Source: Wuchereria bancrofti
Taxonomy: Eukaryota; Nematoda; Chromadorea; Rhabditida; Onchocercidae
Reading direction: 5' to 3'
NCBI GenBank assembly: GCA_005281725.1
Contig: SSBO01000012.1
Span: 14,669,501 to 14,733,500, forward strand
DNA length: 64,000 nucleotides
Shown here: one piece after another, positions 1 to 13,100 of the stretch
Position numbering within the stretch: the first letter of the stretch is position 1
How the letters are laid out: every line of letters begins with the position of its first letter
Notes under the pieces: generated by a model
What the model was told of the DNA's origin: nothing
The model's input: only the letters and a program-made list of their open reading frames with translations
Database searches by the model: none
Program-made: the position numbers and the translations under genes

Positions 1-1630
1 ACAACAAATTTCATTAATACTTTAACAAAAGCGATCGGCTTTACTTTGCTGATATTTCGAAATCAGATTTATGAACCTAAATCAAATGTTACACATCCGG
101 AATTTAATGGGCAAAAGCTATTATATCATCTGATCAGTTTCTTTCCAATTTAAATTTAGTAAGAGATAACAAGATAAAGATCCAATTAATCATGCTTTAT
201 GTGCAATGATTAATCGACCAAATCATATTTAATCTTATCCAAATTTATCTTTTACTCCCACTTTATTCCATGCAAATTAAACTTAAAAATATCGTTCATA
301 TAGTAGAATTTTTTTTAAAGAAAGAATGAAATAAAAAGAAATTCGCCAATTACAGTAAATATTAATATTTATGCGTATAATTAATTAATTCTTCTCTTAT
401 ACTGCTTTTTACAGCAGAAACTTCAACACATTACTTACATGATTAGTTTGGCAATGTTTGAATAAATAAATTGTTAGCCAATCAAAATTCATAGTGAACC
501 AAAATTAATTATTACCCATTAATGTCATTCATTTGATACCATAAATAATTGAAAGTTACAGAGCAATGAGAAAATTTTATCATTGTAAACTTTGAACATT
601 TATCAGTCAAGTAATAATTAACCTATACTAGTCGATAAAGACTTATGTTACCAAATTTTGATAATAATAATATGAGTAACAGTATAAAATAACATGTCAT
701 TTTCATTTATGACAAGTATATGAATATATGCTAATTAATAGTTTTATAATTAATGACCTTCACGGAGGAGGTAAAATGAATCGAATCCCAACAGTAAGTC
801 ACACGCATGAAAAAAGGAGGCAGGAGACTTCGCCGAGATTACAATCATTATGATAGATCATTATTGCGGTTAATACCTTCTGGGGGAAAGTAAAGGCGGG
901 GAAAACCCGGGCAGAGGGAACAGAACCCCCTGTTGGTTGCATGCAATGAATTGCCTAAAACGTTATCACACATAAACAGACAAGTTTTGCGTTGAGTGAC
1001 AAGGACACCTCTTAACTTCTCACCACTAAATTACCTCATCTTGGGAAAATATTCTCCTTTGCCTGCCTTATTTTCCACCGTAATTCATGGCTTTTACCCG
1101 AAATTGTTCATCCATTTAAAATTTATTGTTTGAAAAGATCAAAAAAAGTTTGGTCAAAAAAATTATCACAGCAAATTTTTCACAATTTTGGAAAACCTTA
1201 TAAAAAGTTGACTAATTGTAGAAAATATTTTTATACAAAGAAAAAACTTTACTATTTTATAGTTTAAAGAATTATCAAATATTAGTAAACTTACATGCAT
1301 TTATGAACATTTGATGAAATTTGCATACAATATCCACCGTTACGACAAGATGCTGCATTACACCGACCTGAAAATTAAGAAATAAATTCATTACCATATT
1401 ATTTATAATTAAATGATCCCTTTGGAATGAGTAAAAAATATTCAAAAAATAAAAAAGTTATTATGTTTATTTCCCATATTTGTTTCAAATTTTTAAATGA
1501 ATTTTAATTTTCAATATTTCCAAGTATTAATTTTTTGCTCATACCTTTATTATTGTTTTTAGTATTTAATAAGTTTATTGTGTCGGTAAAGAACGACTAC
1601 AAGCATTCTTTCGCATGAATTTCATAAATA
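1..1630. repeat. Extra copy of 10133-12017 with an internal deletion
   Basis: Base 1 aligns with 10133 and base 50 with 10182. After about base 70 this copy lacks roughly 200 bases that are present at 10200-10410, then runs parallel to 10410-12017 with scattered substitutions and small indels. It stops at the N at 1631, where 10133-13334 simply continues. The pattern fits a second haplotype placed in tandem by the assembler; a true segmental duplication is the alternative. It carries one copy of the EGF exon (1295-1367) and otherwise no supported gene. Confidence 0.85.
1295..1367 (-). CDS. EGF-module exon, extra copy in segment 1-1630
   Basis: Same 73-base minus-strand exon as 11682-11754, with the same flanking CAG acceptor (just above 1367) and GTAAGT donor (just below 1295). 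The reading frame is intact and encodes CNAASCRNGGYC followed by a fourth cysteine. Because it lies in a segment that looks like a redundant haplotype copy, it is probably not an independent exon of the gene. Confidence 0.6.
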
Positions 1631-1631
1631 N
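1631..1631. other. Single-N contig join
   Basis: One N separates a copy that ends at the equivalent of 12017 from one that begins again at the equivalent of 10182. The flanks overlap in content rather than abut, so this is an unresolved join and not a measured gap. Confidence 0.9.
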
Positions 1632-3990
1632 TGATATTTCGAAATCAGATAGGAACGAAGGATGAAATGAAAGAGATAGAATAAAAGAAAACGATTGTTT
1701 GATTCGGTAAGAAGATAGTCAAAATAGAAAATCGGATTAAGGATATTGTTAACTGACAGTAAATTATGTGACCATCCATCAGTAAAACAAAAGGTCAAGG
1801 TATAGTAGCTTAGTACTACACCACTATTATGTTTAACATCGATATGTATAGACAGCTTAATGAACCGTAAATCAGATGTTACGCATCTGGAATCAAAGGT
1901 TATTTTAATGAGCAAAAGTCATCATATCATCTGATCAGTTTTTTCCAGTCCAAATTTAGTAAGAGATAGCATAAGATAAAATGAAAAGAATTTTTGAGTA
2001 ATTAGATTGAAATTAATCATGCTTTATGTGCAATTATATTAATCGATCAAATCATATTTAATCTTATCCAATTCTATCCTTTACTCCCCTTTATTCCATG
2101 CAGATTAAACTTATGAATATCGTTCGTATAGTAGAATTTTTTTTTTAAGTAAAAGAAAAATGAAATAAAAAGAAATTCGCCAATCACAGTAAACATTAAT
2201 AATTTATGCGTATAATTAATCCTTCCTTTATACTGCTTTTTACAGCAGAAACTTCAACACGAAATACATCATTTTCATGATTAGTTTGGCAATGTTTGAA
2301 TAAATAAATTGTTAGCCAATCAAAATTCATAGTGCACCAAAATCAATTATCACCCATTAATATCACTGATTTGATATCATAAATAATTGAAAGTTACAGA
2401 GCAATGAGAAAATTTTATCATTGTAAACTTTGAACACTTATCAGTCAAGTAATAATTAACCTATACTAGTCGATAAAGACTTATGTTACCAAATTTTGAT
2501 AATAATAATATGAGTAACAGTATAAAATAACATGTCATTTTCATTTATGACAAGTATATGAATATATGCTAATTAATAGTTTTATAATTAATGACCTTCA
2601 CGGAGGAGGTAAAATGAATCGAATCCCAACAGTAAGTCACACGCATGAAAAAGGAGGCAGGAGACTTCGCCAAGATTACAATCATTATGATAGATCATTA
2701 TTGCGGTTAATACCTTATGGGGGAAAGTAAAGGCGGGGAAAACCCGGGCAGAGGGAACAGAACCCCCTGTTGGTTGCATGCAATGAATTGCCTAAAACGT
2801 TATCACACATAAACAGACAAGTTTTGCGTTGAGTGACAAGGACACCTCTTAACTTCTCACCACTAAATTACCTCATCTTGGGAAAATATTCTCCTTTGCC
2901 TGCCTTATTTTCCACCGTAATTCATGGCTTTTACCCGAAATTGTTCATCCATTTAAAATTTATTGTTTGAAAAGATCAAAAAAAGTTTGGTCAAAAAAAT
3001 TATCACAGCAAATTTTTCACAATTTTGGAAAACCTTATAAAAAGTTGACTAATTGTAGAAAATATTTTTATACAAAGAAAAAACTTTACTATTTTATAGT
3101 TTAAAGAATTATCAAATATTAGTAAACTTACATGCATTTATGAACATTTGATGAAATTTGCATACAATATCCACCGTTACGACAAGATGCTGCATTACAC
3201 CGACCTGAAAATTAAGAAATAAATTCATTACCATATTATTTATAATTAAATGATCCCTTTGGAATGAGTAAAAAATATTCAAAAAATAAAAAAGTTATTA
3301 TGTTTATTTCCCATATTTGTTTCAAATTTTTAAATGAATTTTAATTTTCAATATTTCCAAGTATTAATTTTTTGCTCATACCTTTATTATTGTTTTTAGT
3401 ATTTAATAAGTTTATTGTGTCGGTAAAGAACGACTACAAGCATTCTTTCGCATGAATTTCATAAATATTAAATTAAGATTGAAATCGTGTTAATTAAATC
3501 AAAACCATGATAGTTCTAACAATCACTGACTATTTTATTCAGCTGCAATCATAATGACTCAAAATTTCACCTGATTTGTTGAAGGTGCAAATTTCCATGA
3601 ATGTTATGGTAACGCTTAAGTAGGAAATGATGTTTGGATATTTGGAGAAGGCGATAATTAACATCATAAATGATATGGATGATTTATAGATGATTGATGG
3701 AAATTGATGATAAAGAGATTTGGAATGTGACTGGGAATGAAAGCTTTTAACTGTTTCCCCTAGCAATTATCATTCAATCATTCAACAAATTACATTTCAC
3801 AATCGTGAAAAGAATGAAATTAATTTTTCCACTAATTTCAATTCTATTTTTTCTTATTTTATCTCTAATGACTGATGCAATTTTCTTTCTTCCTGCTTTT
3901 TTTTCGCAGTTTACTTATTCATAACAAAATATTTATTTCATTTATTCGCCAATTTTATTCCAGTAATTTCACAAATACAACTTTGTCATA
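1632..3990. repeat. Exact copy of 10182-12540
   Basis: A 2359-base segment that I could not distinguish from 10182-12540 (constant offset of 8550) in the lines compared. It begins and ends at N positions. Identity over this length beside diverged copies argues for the same haplotype being assembled twice. It contains an EGF exon copy at 3132-3204 and no other supported gene. Confidence 0.9.
3132..3204 (-). CDS. EGF-module exon, extra copy in segment 1632-3990
   Basis: Identical to the 11682-11754 exon, including both splice sites. It is counted here as an assembly duplicate because the whole 2359-base segment around it is an exact copy. Confidence 0.6.
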
Positions 3991-3991
3991 N
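3991..3991. other. Single-N contig join
   Basis: The left flank is the equivalent of 12540; the right flank restarts at the equivalent of 11342. The two flanks overlap in content by more than 1 kb. Confidence 0.9.
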
Positions 3992-5944
3992 CTAAAACGT
4001 TATCACACATAAACAGACAAGTTTTGCGTTGAGTGACAAGGACACCTCTTAACTTCTCACCACTAAATTACCTCATCTTGGGAAAATATTCTCCTTTGCA
4101 TGCCTTACTTTCCACCGTAATTCATAGCTTTTGCCCGAAATTGCTCATCTATTTAAAATTTATTGCTTGAAGAGATCAGAAAAAGTTTGGTCAAAAAAAT
4201 TATCACAACAAATTTTTCACAATTTTGGAAAACCTTATAAAAAGTTGACTGTAGAAAATATTTTCGTACAAAGAAAAAAACTTTCCTATTTTATAGTTTT
4301 AAAAATTATCAAATATTAGTAAACTTACATGCATTTATGAACATTTGATGAAATTTGAATACAATGTCCACCGTTACGACAAGATGCTGCATTACACCGA
4401 CCTGAAAATTAAGAAATAAATTCATTACCATATTATTTATAATTAAATGATTCCTTTGGAATAAGTAAAAAATTCAAAAAATAAAAAAAGCTATTATGTT
4501 TATTTCTCATATTTGTTTCAAATTTTTAAATGAATTTTAATTTTCAATATTTCCAAATATTAATTTCTCGCTTATATCTTTATTATTGTTGTTAGTAAGT
4601 TTATTGCGTCGATAAAGAATGACTAATTTCATAAATATTAAATTAAGATTGAAATCGTGTTAATTAAATCAAAACTATGATAGTTCTAACAATCACTGAC
4701 TATTTTATTCAGCTGCAATCATAATGACTCAAAATTTCACCTGATTTGTTGAAGGTGCAAATTTCCATGAATGTTATGGTAACGCTTAAGTAGGAAATGA
4801 TGGATATTTGGAAAAGGCGATAATTAACATCATAAATGATATGGATGATTTATAGATGATTGGTGGAAATTGATGATAAAGAGATTTGAAATGTGACTGG
4901 GAATGAAAGCTTCTGTTTCCCCTAGCAATTATCATTCAATCACTCAACAAATTACATTTCACAATCGTGAAAAGAATGAAATTAATTTTTCCACTAATTT
5001 CAATTTTATTTTTTCTTTTATCTCTAATGACTGATGCAATTTTCTCTTCCTGCTTTTTTTTTCGCAGTTTACTTATTCACAACAAAATATTTCATTTATT
5101 CGCAAATTCCAGTAATTTTACAAACATAATCTTTGTCACAATATTTAAAAAGTTCTAACTAATTTTTAATTAGTACGTGTGAAAGTGATATATAATTTGC
5201 TCGTTACGCAACGTACGTATGCAATGCTTAGAACAGTTGGATTCGTAATATGCATGAATGAAAAGAAAGTTTTCTCGAAGAAAGTGAACAATGAATGTCT
5301 TTCGAGATAATTACCAAGGAAAGTAAATTAAATAATGACCAGCAATCGTTTCTCAAGAGAAAAATTGCACATAAAGAAATACTTGTTGGATAAAAGATCA
5401 GCAAAAAAGGATCGTAAAATTAAACCGTAAAACTAACCGGTTATGATAGCAGCATTGATCCCAATCCAGAAATTAGCGAGGATTTTACTAGTTGCTACAA
5501 TAAACAGCAAATGCATTGTAAGAGAAGTATTGAGCGTTCTTTCAAAATCTATTTTTTCTTTTCTTAAATTTAAAATTACGGAAAAAATGAATTTAAATAT
5601 ATGAGAATTAAATATTCGTTCAAGGATTCGTTCAAGAAGTTTCAAGAAGCAATCGACTGTTATTGTAGTAGTAAATGTTGCTGTTGTTGTTTTTGCTATT
5701 ATTATCTCCGTTACTTGAGCATTCATCAAATAAGCCTGTAGAAATTAACATTGATTAAATCGAATTCTTATTTACCAATACAACAGCACATAATATTAAT
5801 GAAGGCGCATAGAAATGTCTACAACATATGGCCATTACTACGGGAATGTAAGACAAAATTATTCATTAAGTAATTTTCAAAATAGCAAAAAAATTTTTTC
5901 TTTTTCCGAAATTTCTGATTTCTGAAGCAAAAAGTTTTCTGAAA
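3992..5944. repeat. Diverged copy of 11342-13334
   Basis: Aligns with 11342-13334 throughout but with many substitutions and indels, for example shorter A and T runs and loss of a 10-base piece near 4625. It ends at N 5945, exactly where the 13334 side continues into unique sequence. It looks like the alternative haplotype of that interval. It contains the EGF exon in a variant form (4329-4401). Confidence 0.85.
4329..4401 (-). CDS. EGF-module exon, variant allele
   Basis: Same exon boundaries as 11682-11754, but two codons differ: the tyrosine before the third cysteine becomes histidine (GGHC instead of GGYC) and the following methionine becomes isoleucine. All cysteines, the frame and both splice sites are kept. 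That is the pattern of a functional allele under constraint rather than of decaying duplicated DNA. Confidence 0.6.
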
Positions 5945-5945
5945 N
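5945..5945. other. Single-N contig join
   Basis: The left flank ends at the equivalent of 13334. The right flank starts in a TTA-type microsatellite with no matching partner in the window, so the true left neighbour of 5946 is unknown. Confidence 0.85.
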
Positions 5946-8136
5946 TATTATTATTATTATTATACATATATAATGTGCTTTTAATTCTTCCATTTTTATA
6001 CTTTCTACTTTATATTATTTCCCACTGTTTATTAATACCTTTTTTCATTAGGGTAACACAAAAGAAAAAAGTTTTCTTTTCTTGCTTCTCCCTATGTTCA
6101 AAAAAAAGGAAAAAGGAAGATAATGATGATATTTAAGTGATATACATATATACCAGAGAAAAAAGATGATTTAAAGACAGAAATATATTGGTATGTCATC
6201 AAAGAGAACCGATATTGAAATAATCATTAATTTAATGTCATTAAAATTTATAATGCTTACTAAAATTTACCATCTATTTTTTCTTTCTGTTTGTTATGAA
6301 TTATAGAATAGGAACTAGATGATTCTATGTAAGTGACATCACCGTGTAATCGGAATACACTTATGGATAGGTATCGGCAATTTCATAGAAATCGGTACTT
6401 TGATATAAAGATTTAATATAAGAAACAAAGTTATAAAAAGTTAACTTTGTTTGGTATTGGCATTCTTTCCTCTCTACTTCCTTAATGAGAAGACAAATGA
6501 GAATTACTTATGAGTTCATTTTTCAGACATATTTGATTGAGATTTTGAAAGACCACTTTCAAATTGACTAATTAGTAATTGGAGAATCGTTAAATAAATT
6601 ATTTGAGAAATTAATATTTGAAATGAAAAGTTACCGCTAATGTTAGGAATGTAGAATGAAGTGATTAATTTCAAATTTAATTAGTAGTATAAACAAATAA
6701 ATGCGAAAAATTGATGATGAGATATTAACGTTGGTAAACAACCTATGAGCTAAATGATACATGCTAACCATTTTTATTTGCAAAGATATAATTCTAAAAA
6801 TTAAAACAAAGCGAGAGAGAGAGAAGGAAAGAGAAAGGGAGAGAGAAAAAGAATTGGTAGATAGAAATGAAATCAATAAGGAAATTTTAAAAATGCAATA
6901 AATGATGATATGAATAATATCATCGTCCGTCTTCTCTTTTTTGTCTCTCCAAGGATATTAAAGGAATCTGAGAACCTCATTCTGGAAGAAATAAAATTCT
7001 TGAAAAGCTTTTGAATTTGAAAGAAATAAAGGAAGCAAAATGATAGGAGAGAAGAAAGAGGAATAAAGAAAAATTAAGAGGAGCAACAATTATAGAAGTT
7101 GAAAATGTGCTTTTTTGTCTTTATTAAATAACACACTTCCGGGAAATTGATTGAATTGTTAATAAGAGGGAGGGAGGGGGAGGGAGAGAGAGAGAAATGG
7201 AAAGGTAATGATAAAGATTAGTGTTTTTGTCGGTAAGTGATTTGAAAAAAATACAGTTTGATGTGTGGAAAGGATAAGAGATTACTGCGCAATATAACTG
7301 ATGACCCCTTTCTTTTCTTTTTTTCTTTTAATGTGTTCTTTTTGGTGCTAATGCAACAATTGCGCCTTTTCTATTTTCGGCACCTTTTTTTCTCACCTGT
7401 ATTCAACCTATTAACAATTATGGGACACATAACACAATTCCTTCTTTCAAGTAATTCAGTATTTCATTTATCTCTACTTTCTTTCCTTTTTGATTTTATG
7501 TAGATAGAACGGCTAATTGTTAATTGTTCCTATTTTATTTGACTAAAAAAGAGGTAAAAGAATAATTGCAAGAAAAAGGAATAAGAGGATAGGATATATT
7601 ATTTGGTAGAAATTCCCGGGAATCAATTCTTTCATGGAATAAAAAGAATGATAAGAAATATAGGAGGGTCTTAAATATAGGATAGTCTTATGCTGATATG
7701 AGTGAATCCAGAAATATTCGAAGCATATCGAAAGGAAAGGATTTTTGAATTCTTCTCTTATCTTTCCAAATGGAAAAGAAATTTAACTTTTTGAGAAAGG
7801 AATTTTATGTTTTAAACCATCTTTGCAAACAATAAGGTAAAATGAAAATAGAAAAAAAAGTAAAAAGAAAAAGCATTAATGAAATAATTAGACAAACGAG
7901 AAAATACGAAATGAGAAAATAAAATTCTTAAATTGTCGTTGCAATTATAATTTAATAGCATATTTCTTCTCTTCTTTCTTTTTAAAATTTTTAAAAGAAA
8001 CTTCAAGTTTGGAAGTTCGTCGAATAACTAACAAATATAAAAATAATAATAATAACGGGAACAACAAGAATTTCCTTACTAAAATTTGTATTTATATTTA
8101 ACAATGATAAGTTATGAATGATAATGAAAATCATAC
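5946..8136. other. No gene seen; presumed intron of the EGF gene
   Basis: AT-rich sequence with an ATT microsatellite at the start and purine-rich runs at about 6811-6850 and 7165-7200. Since the exon at 8137-8243 ends mid-codon at a donor, this stretch should be the next intron. I found no further cysteine-rich exon in it, so the following exon probably lies to the left of 5946, outside the assembled sequence. Confidence 0.5.
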
Positions 8137-8243
8137 CAATGGGACAAACACATATCGACAGTGATCCTTTTCGGAGACATTCGCCACCATTCAAGCAATC
8201 ACAACGCTCCTCACATCGATCACCCATATACCCACCCGTACAT
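8137..8243 (-). CDS. EGF-repeat protein, exon completing one EGF module and opening the next
   Basis: A 107-base minus-strand exon flanked by a TTGCAG acceptor (above 8243) and a GTATGA donor (below 8137). In the frame set by the upstream exon it encodes CTGGYMGDRC, which supplies the fifth and sixth cysteines of one EGF module, and then EERCDCLNGGEC followed by a CVCP motif, which is most of a second module. The exon starts one base into the reading frame, and exon 11682-11754 ends with two spare bases, so the two join in phase to give HKCICTGG. EGF modules of this kind occur in secreted and membrane receptors and matrix proteins. The rest of the gene is not visible, so its identity is open. 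Confidence 0.75.
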
Positions 8244-10132
8244 CTGCAACAAATTAATTAATTTTGTTAATGATAAAAATTACTGATTAAAAGATAATAC
8301 ATTATTAAAATTTGCTCTTATTCAAATTGCATTGTTTTTTGCACTAATATGAATCAGTTATAAGAGTAGTGATAGATTATTACTAATAGATTACTAAATT
8401 CGGTTGATGAAACTGGTTTTGGAAATTTCAAATGACATTATATTTCCACTTGTGTCATTCTCTTATTTAGTTAATTAATGCTAACTAATCTAATTTTTAG
8501 ACTATTGAATAAGTGTGGCATCACATCTATTTGGTTTCAAATTACTGATATACTTTATTTGTAATTTCAAAAATCTTATACAAATAAATTTTTAGAAAGA
8601 ATATTAAATTTATGGGAGTATTCTTTTCAGATTCCTTAACACATGTGTTTAAGATTAACTTGATTCAAAAAAGTAACCTCGGTGTGGGTAAAAATAAATA
8701 CATTAAGGACCTTTTTTGATGAAATGTACTGCTCCTTCTTTACCCGATATATGAGTAATACTTTAAAGCATGACTATCTTTTCTATGTTTCTTTTCGAAA
8801 GTAAGTGATTCAAAAGGAAATAAACACAGGAAAATAAGCATAAGACGATAGTATCCGCAAACGATAATCCCCGTACACTCTGAGAAGTATTCGGGACGGG
8901 GAAAATTCAGGCGGGATCTGGTGGGAATGATGATGATCGAGTTTTATCAAGGGTAGAAATCTCTCATCAGACGACCGACGACATCATATAATGATGACAC
9001 GGCTGTATACTAGTTGTGTAATGCCATTCATTATGCAACCACATGAGGGCATGCATATAAAGCATAAACAATATATTAGATACCCATTTCATTACCCGTA
9101 TTTATAAGATAGGCAAACAATGCTTGGGTAGTTAATTCTATTCAAGAATGATTATCCCGGAAAGATGCAAATAATCCAAAAGTGTGGTATATCATTAATT
9201 AAGGGTTAGAATAAAAAAAAAGGTGTGATTTGAATAAATCTTCCCATAATGTAAACCACCTTAATACCCGTATATTATAAGATGACCCGTTTACAATGAC
9301 ATAATATGAATAGAAATGACCTGATGAACTGCCATCAAATGCTTGTTTCAGTTAATAAACACGTATTAAATGAACGTAAAATACGTGAATGGTATTTTGA
9401 AATAGATGAAACTGTCAGAAAACTTTACTGATTACTCATTATTTTTGTTCATATATTTCGTTAGAAAAACGAAAGTTTTTTTTGCTCTTTTTTATTTTCG
9501 CCAATCAAAAACACATATCACAACCCATGCATACTCACACACGCACGTCTACACATATAGATATATACGTCGACACGTATATGTGTAAATAGCTTTGGGG
9601 ACAATGACAATAAATTCCAATGAAAAAAGTGGAGAACGATGTGAAATTAAGTAATCAGTACTTCGTTGGTATTAACACTGATTTGATATTTAATTTATGA
9701 AGAAATGAAACCTAACAAGTTTACGTTAGGTCAAATTTAATCAAAGTTAAATTTGAGAGGGTTAATTGAGTCTAAATTTGACCCTAAAAATTATTCCGGA
9801 TCAATTAAGTAAATTTTTTTTTAAATAAAGTGAATGTATACGGTTTCTTCTCAAACAGAATCAATTCCTTACTGGAAAAAAAACGTCAAATCCAAAAATT
9901 TAAGAGATACTTAAAATCTCTTCGTATCTGTTACTAAAGCAAAAAAAGCTATAGATGGCAGTGAATCTTTTTTTCCTTTGATTACCCGTGTAAAGCATCA
10001 AAAATTGCAAATTGATCGAAAATCTAAAATATTTAAAAATTTCTGAAATTCCAAGTAACATGGCAATATTTCTTAATGCATTATCTTTATAGCATAAAAC
10101 TGTCAATCTTATCCATTTGATTTGTTGTCTTC
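8244..10132. other. Intron between the two EGF exons; no other gene seen
   Basis: AT-rich intronic sequence. A locally more GC-rich patch lies at about 8865-9060, without a convincing reading frame on either strand. A CA/TA-rich stretch with short palindromes lies at 9510-9590. Confidence 0.5.
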
Positions 10133-13100
10133 ACAACAAATTTCATTAATACTTTAACAAAAGCGATCGGCTTTACTTTGCTGATATTTCGAAATCAGAT
10201 AGGAACGAAGGATGAAATGAAAGAGATAGAATAAAAGAAAACGATTGTTTGATTCGGTAAGAAGATAGTCAAAATAGAAAATCGGATTAAGGATATTGTT
10301 AACTGACAGTAAATTATGTGACCATCCATCAGTAAAACAAAAGGTCAAGGTATAGTAGCTTAGTACTACACCACTATTATGTTTAACATCGATATGTATA
10401 GACAGCTTAATGAACCGTAAATCAGATGTTACGCATCTGGAATCAAAGGTTATTTTAATGAGCAAAAGTCATCATATCATCTGATCAGTTTTTTCCAGTC
10501 CAAATTTAGTAAGAGATAGCATAAGATAAAATGAAAAGAATTTTTGAGTAATTAGATTGAAATTAATCATGCTTTATGTGCAATTATATTAATCGATCAA
10601 ATCATATTTAATCTTATCCAATTCTATCCTTTACTCCCCTTTATTCCATGCAGATTAAACTTATGAATATCGTTCGTATAGTAGAATTTTTTTTTTAAGT
10701 AAAAGAAAAATGAAATAAAAAGAAATTCGCCAATCACAGTAAACATTAATAATTTATGCGTATAATTAATCCTTCCTTTATACTGCTTTTTACAGCAGAA
10801 ACTTCAACACGAAATACATCATTTTCATGATTAGTTTGGCAATGTTTGAATAAATAAATTGTTAGCCAATCAAAATTCATAGTGCACCAAAATCAATTAT
10901 CACCCATTAATATCACTGATTTGATATCATAAATAATTGAAAGTTACAGAGCAATGAGAAAATTTTATCATTGTAAACTTTGAACACTTATCAGTCAAGT
11001 AATAATTAACCTATACTAGTCGATAAAGACTTATGTTACCAAATTTTGATAATAATAATATGAGTAACAGTATAAAATAACATGTCATTTTCATTTATGA
11101 CAAGTATATGAATATATGCTAATTAATAGTTTTATAATTAATGACCTTCACGGAGGAGGTAAAATGAATCGAATCCCAACAGTAAGTCACACGCATGAAA
11201 AAGGAGGCAGGAGACTTCGCCAAGATTACAATCATTATGATAGATCATTATTGCGGTTAATACCTTATGGGGGAAAGTAAAGGCGGGGAAAACCCGGGCA
11301 GAGGGAACAGAACCCCCTGTTGGTTGCATGCAATGAATTGCCTAAAACGTTATCACACATAAACAGACAAGTTTTGCGTTGAGTGACAAGGACACCTCTT
11401 AACTTCTCACCACTAAATTACCTCATCTTGGGAAAATATTCTCCTTTGCCTGCCTTATTTTCCACCGTAATTCATGGCTTTTACCCGAAATTGTTCATCC
11501 ATTTAAAATTTATTGTTTGAAAAGATCAAAAAAAGTTTGGTCAAAAAAATTATCACAGCAAATTTTTCACAATTTTGGAAAACCTTATAAAAAGTTGACT
11601 AATTGTAGAAAATATTTTTATACAAAGAAAAAACTTTACTATTTTATAGTTTAAAGAATTATCAAATATTAGTAAACTTACATGCATTTATGAACATTTG
11701 ATGAAATTTGCATACAATATCCACCGTTACGACAAGATGCTGCATTACACCGACCTGAAAATTAAGAAATAAATTCATTACCATATTATTTATAATTAAA
11801 TGATCCCTTTGGAATGAGTAAAAAATATTCAAAAAATAAAAAAGTTATTATGTTTATTTCCCATATTTGTTTCAAATTTTTAAATGAATTTTAATTTTCA
11901 ATATTTCCAAGTATTAATTTTTTGCTCATACCTTTATTATTGTTTTTAGTATTTAATAAGTTTATTGTGTCGGTAAAGAACGACTACAAGCATTCTTTCG
12001 CATGAATTTCATAAATATTAAATTAAGATTGAAATCGTGTTAATTAAATCAAAACCATGATAGTTCTAACAATCACTGACTATTTTATTCAGCTGCAATC
12101 ATAATGACTCAAAATTTCACCTGATTTGTTGAAGGTGCAAATTTCCATGAATGTTATGGTAACGCTTAAGTAGGAAATGATGTTTGGATATTTGGAGAAG
12201 GCGATAATTAACATCATAAATGATATGGATGATTTATAGATGATTGATGGAAATTGATGATAAAGAGATTTGGAATGTGACTGGGAATGAAAGCTTTTAA
12301 CTGTTTCCCCTAGCAATTATCATTCAATCATTCAACAAATTACATTTCACAATCGTGAAAAGAATGAAATTAATTTTTCCACTAATTTCAATTCTATTTT
12401 TTCTTATTTTATCTCTAATGACTGATGCAATTTTCTTTCTTCCTGCTTTTTTTTCGCAGTTTACTTATTCATAACAAAATATTTATTTCATTTATTCGCC
12501 AATTTTATTCCAGTAATTTCACAAATACAACTTTGTCATAATGTTAATTTAAAAAGTTTTAACTAATTTTTAATTAGCACGTGTGAAAGTGATATATAAG
12601 TTGCTCGTTACGCAACGTACGTATGCAATGCTTAGAACAGTTGGATTCGTAATATGCATGAATGAAAAAAAAAATTTTCTGGAAGAAAGTGAACAATGAA
12701 TGTGTTTCGAGTTTCGAGATAATTATCAAGGAAAGTAGATTAAATAATGACCAGCAATCGTTTCTCAAGAGAAAAATTGCACATAAAGAAGTACTCATTG
12801 GATAAAAGATCAGCAAAAAATGACCGTAAAACTAACCGGTTATGATAGCAGCATCGATCCCAATCCGGAAATTTGCGAGGATTGTACTAGTTGTTACAAT
12901 AAACAGCAAATGCATTGTAAGAAGCGTATTGAGCGTTTTTTCAAAACCTCTCTATTTTTTTCTTTTTTTAAATTTAAAATTATGGCAAAAATGAATTTAA
13001 ATATATGAGAAATTAAATATTCGTTCAAGAACGGTGCTAATTAGCAATCGACTGTTATTGCAGTAGTAAATGTTGTTGTTGTTGCTATTATTATCTTCGT

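Noticed and set aside
11138..11329. 63-codon minus-strand ORF, also present at 2588-2779
   Set aside because: The third copy (about 770-960) has an extra A in a homopolymer that breaks the frame and substitutions without coding pattern; no splice signals or family match.
12089..12316. 75-codon minus-strand ORF, repeated at 3539-3766
   Set aside because: The diverged copy at 4690-4920 carries deletions that shift the frame; no domain and no splice context.
12820..13008. Plus-strand frame with four closely spaced cysteines
   Set aside because: In the diverged copy near 5440-5530 two of the cysteine codons become Ser and Phe, so the cysteine pattern is not conserved.
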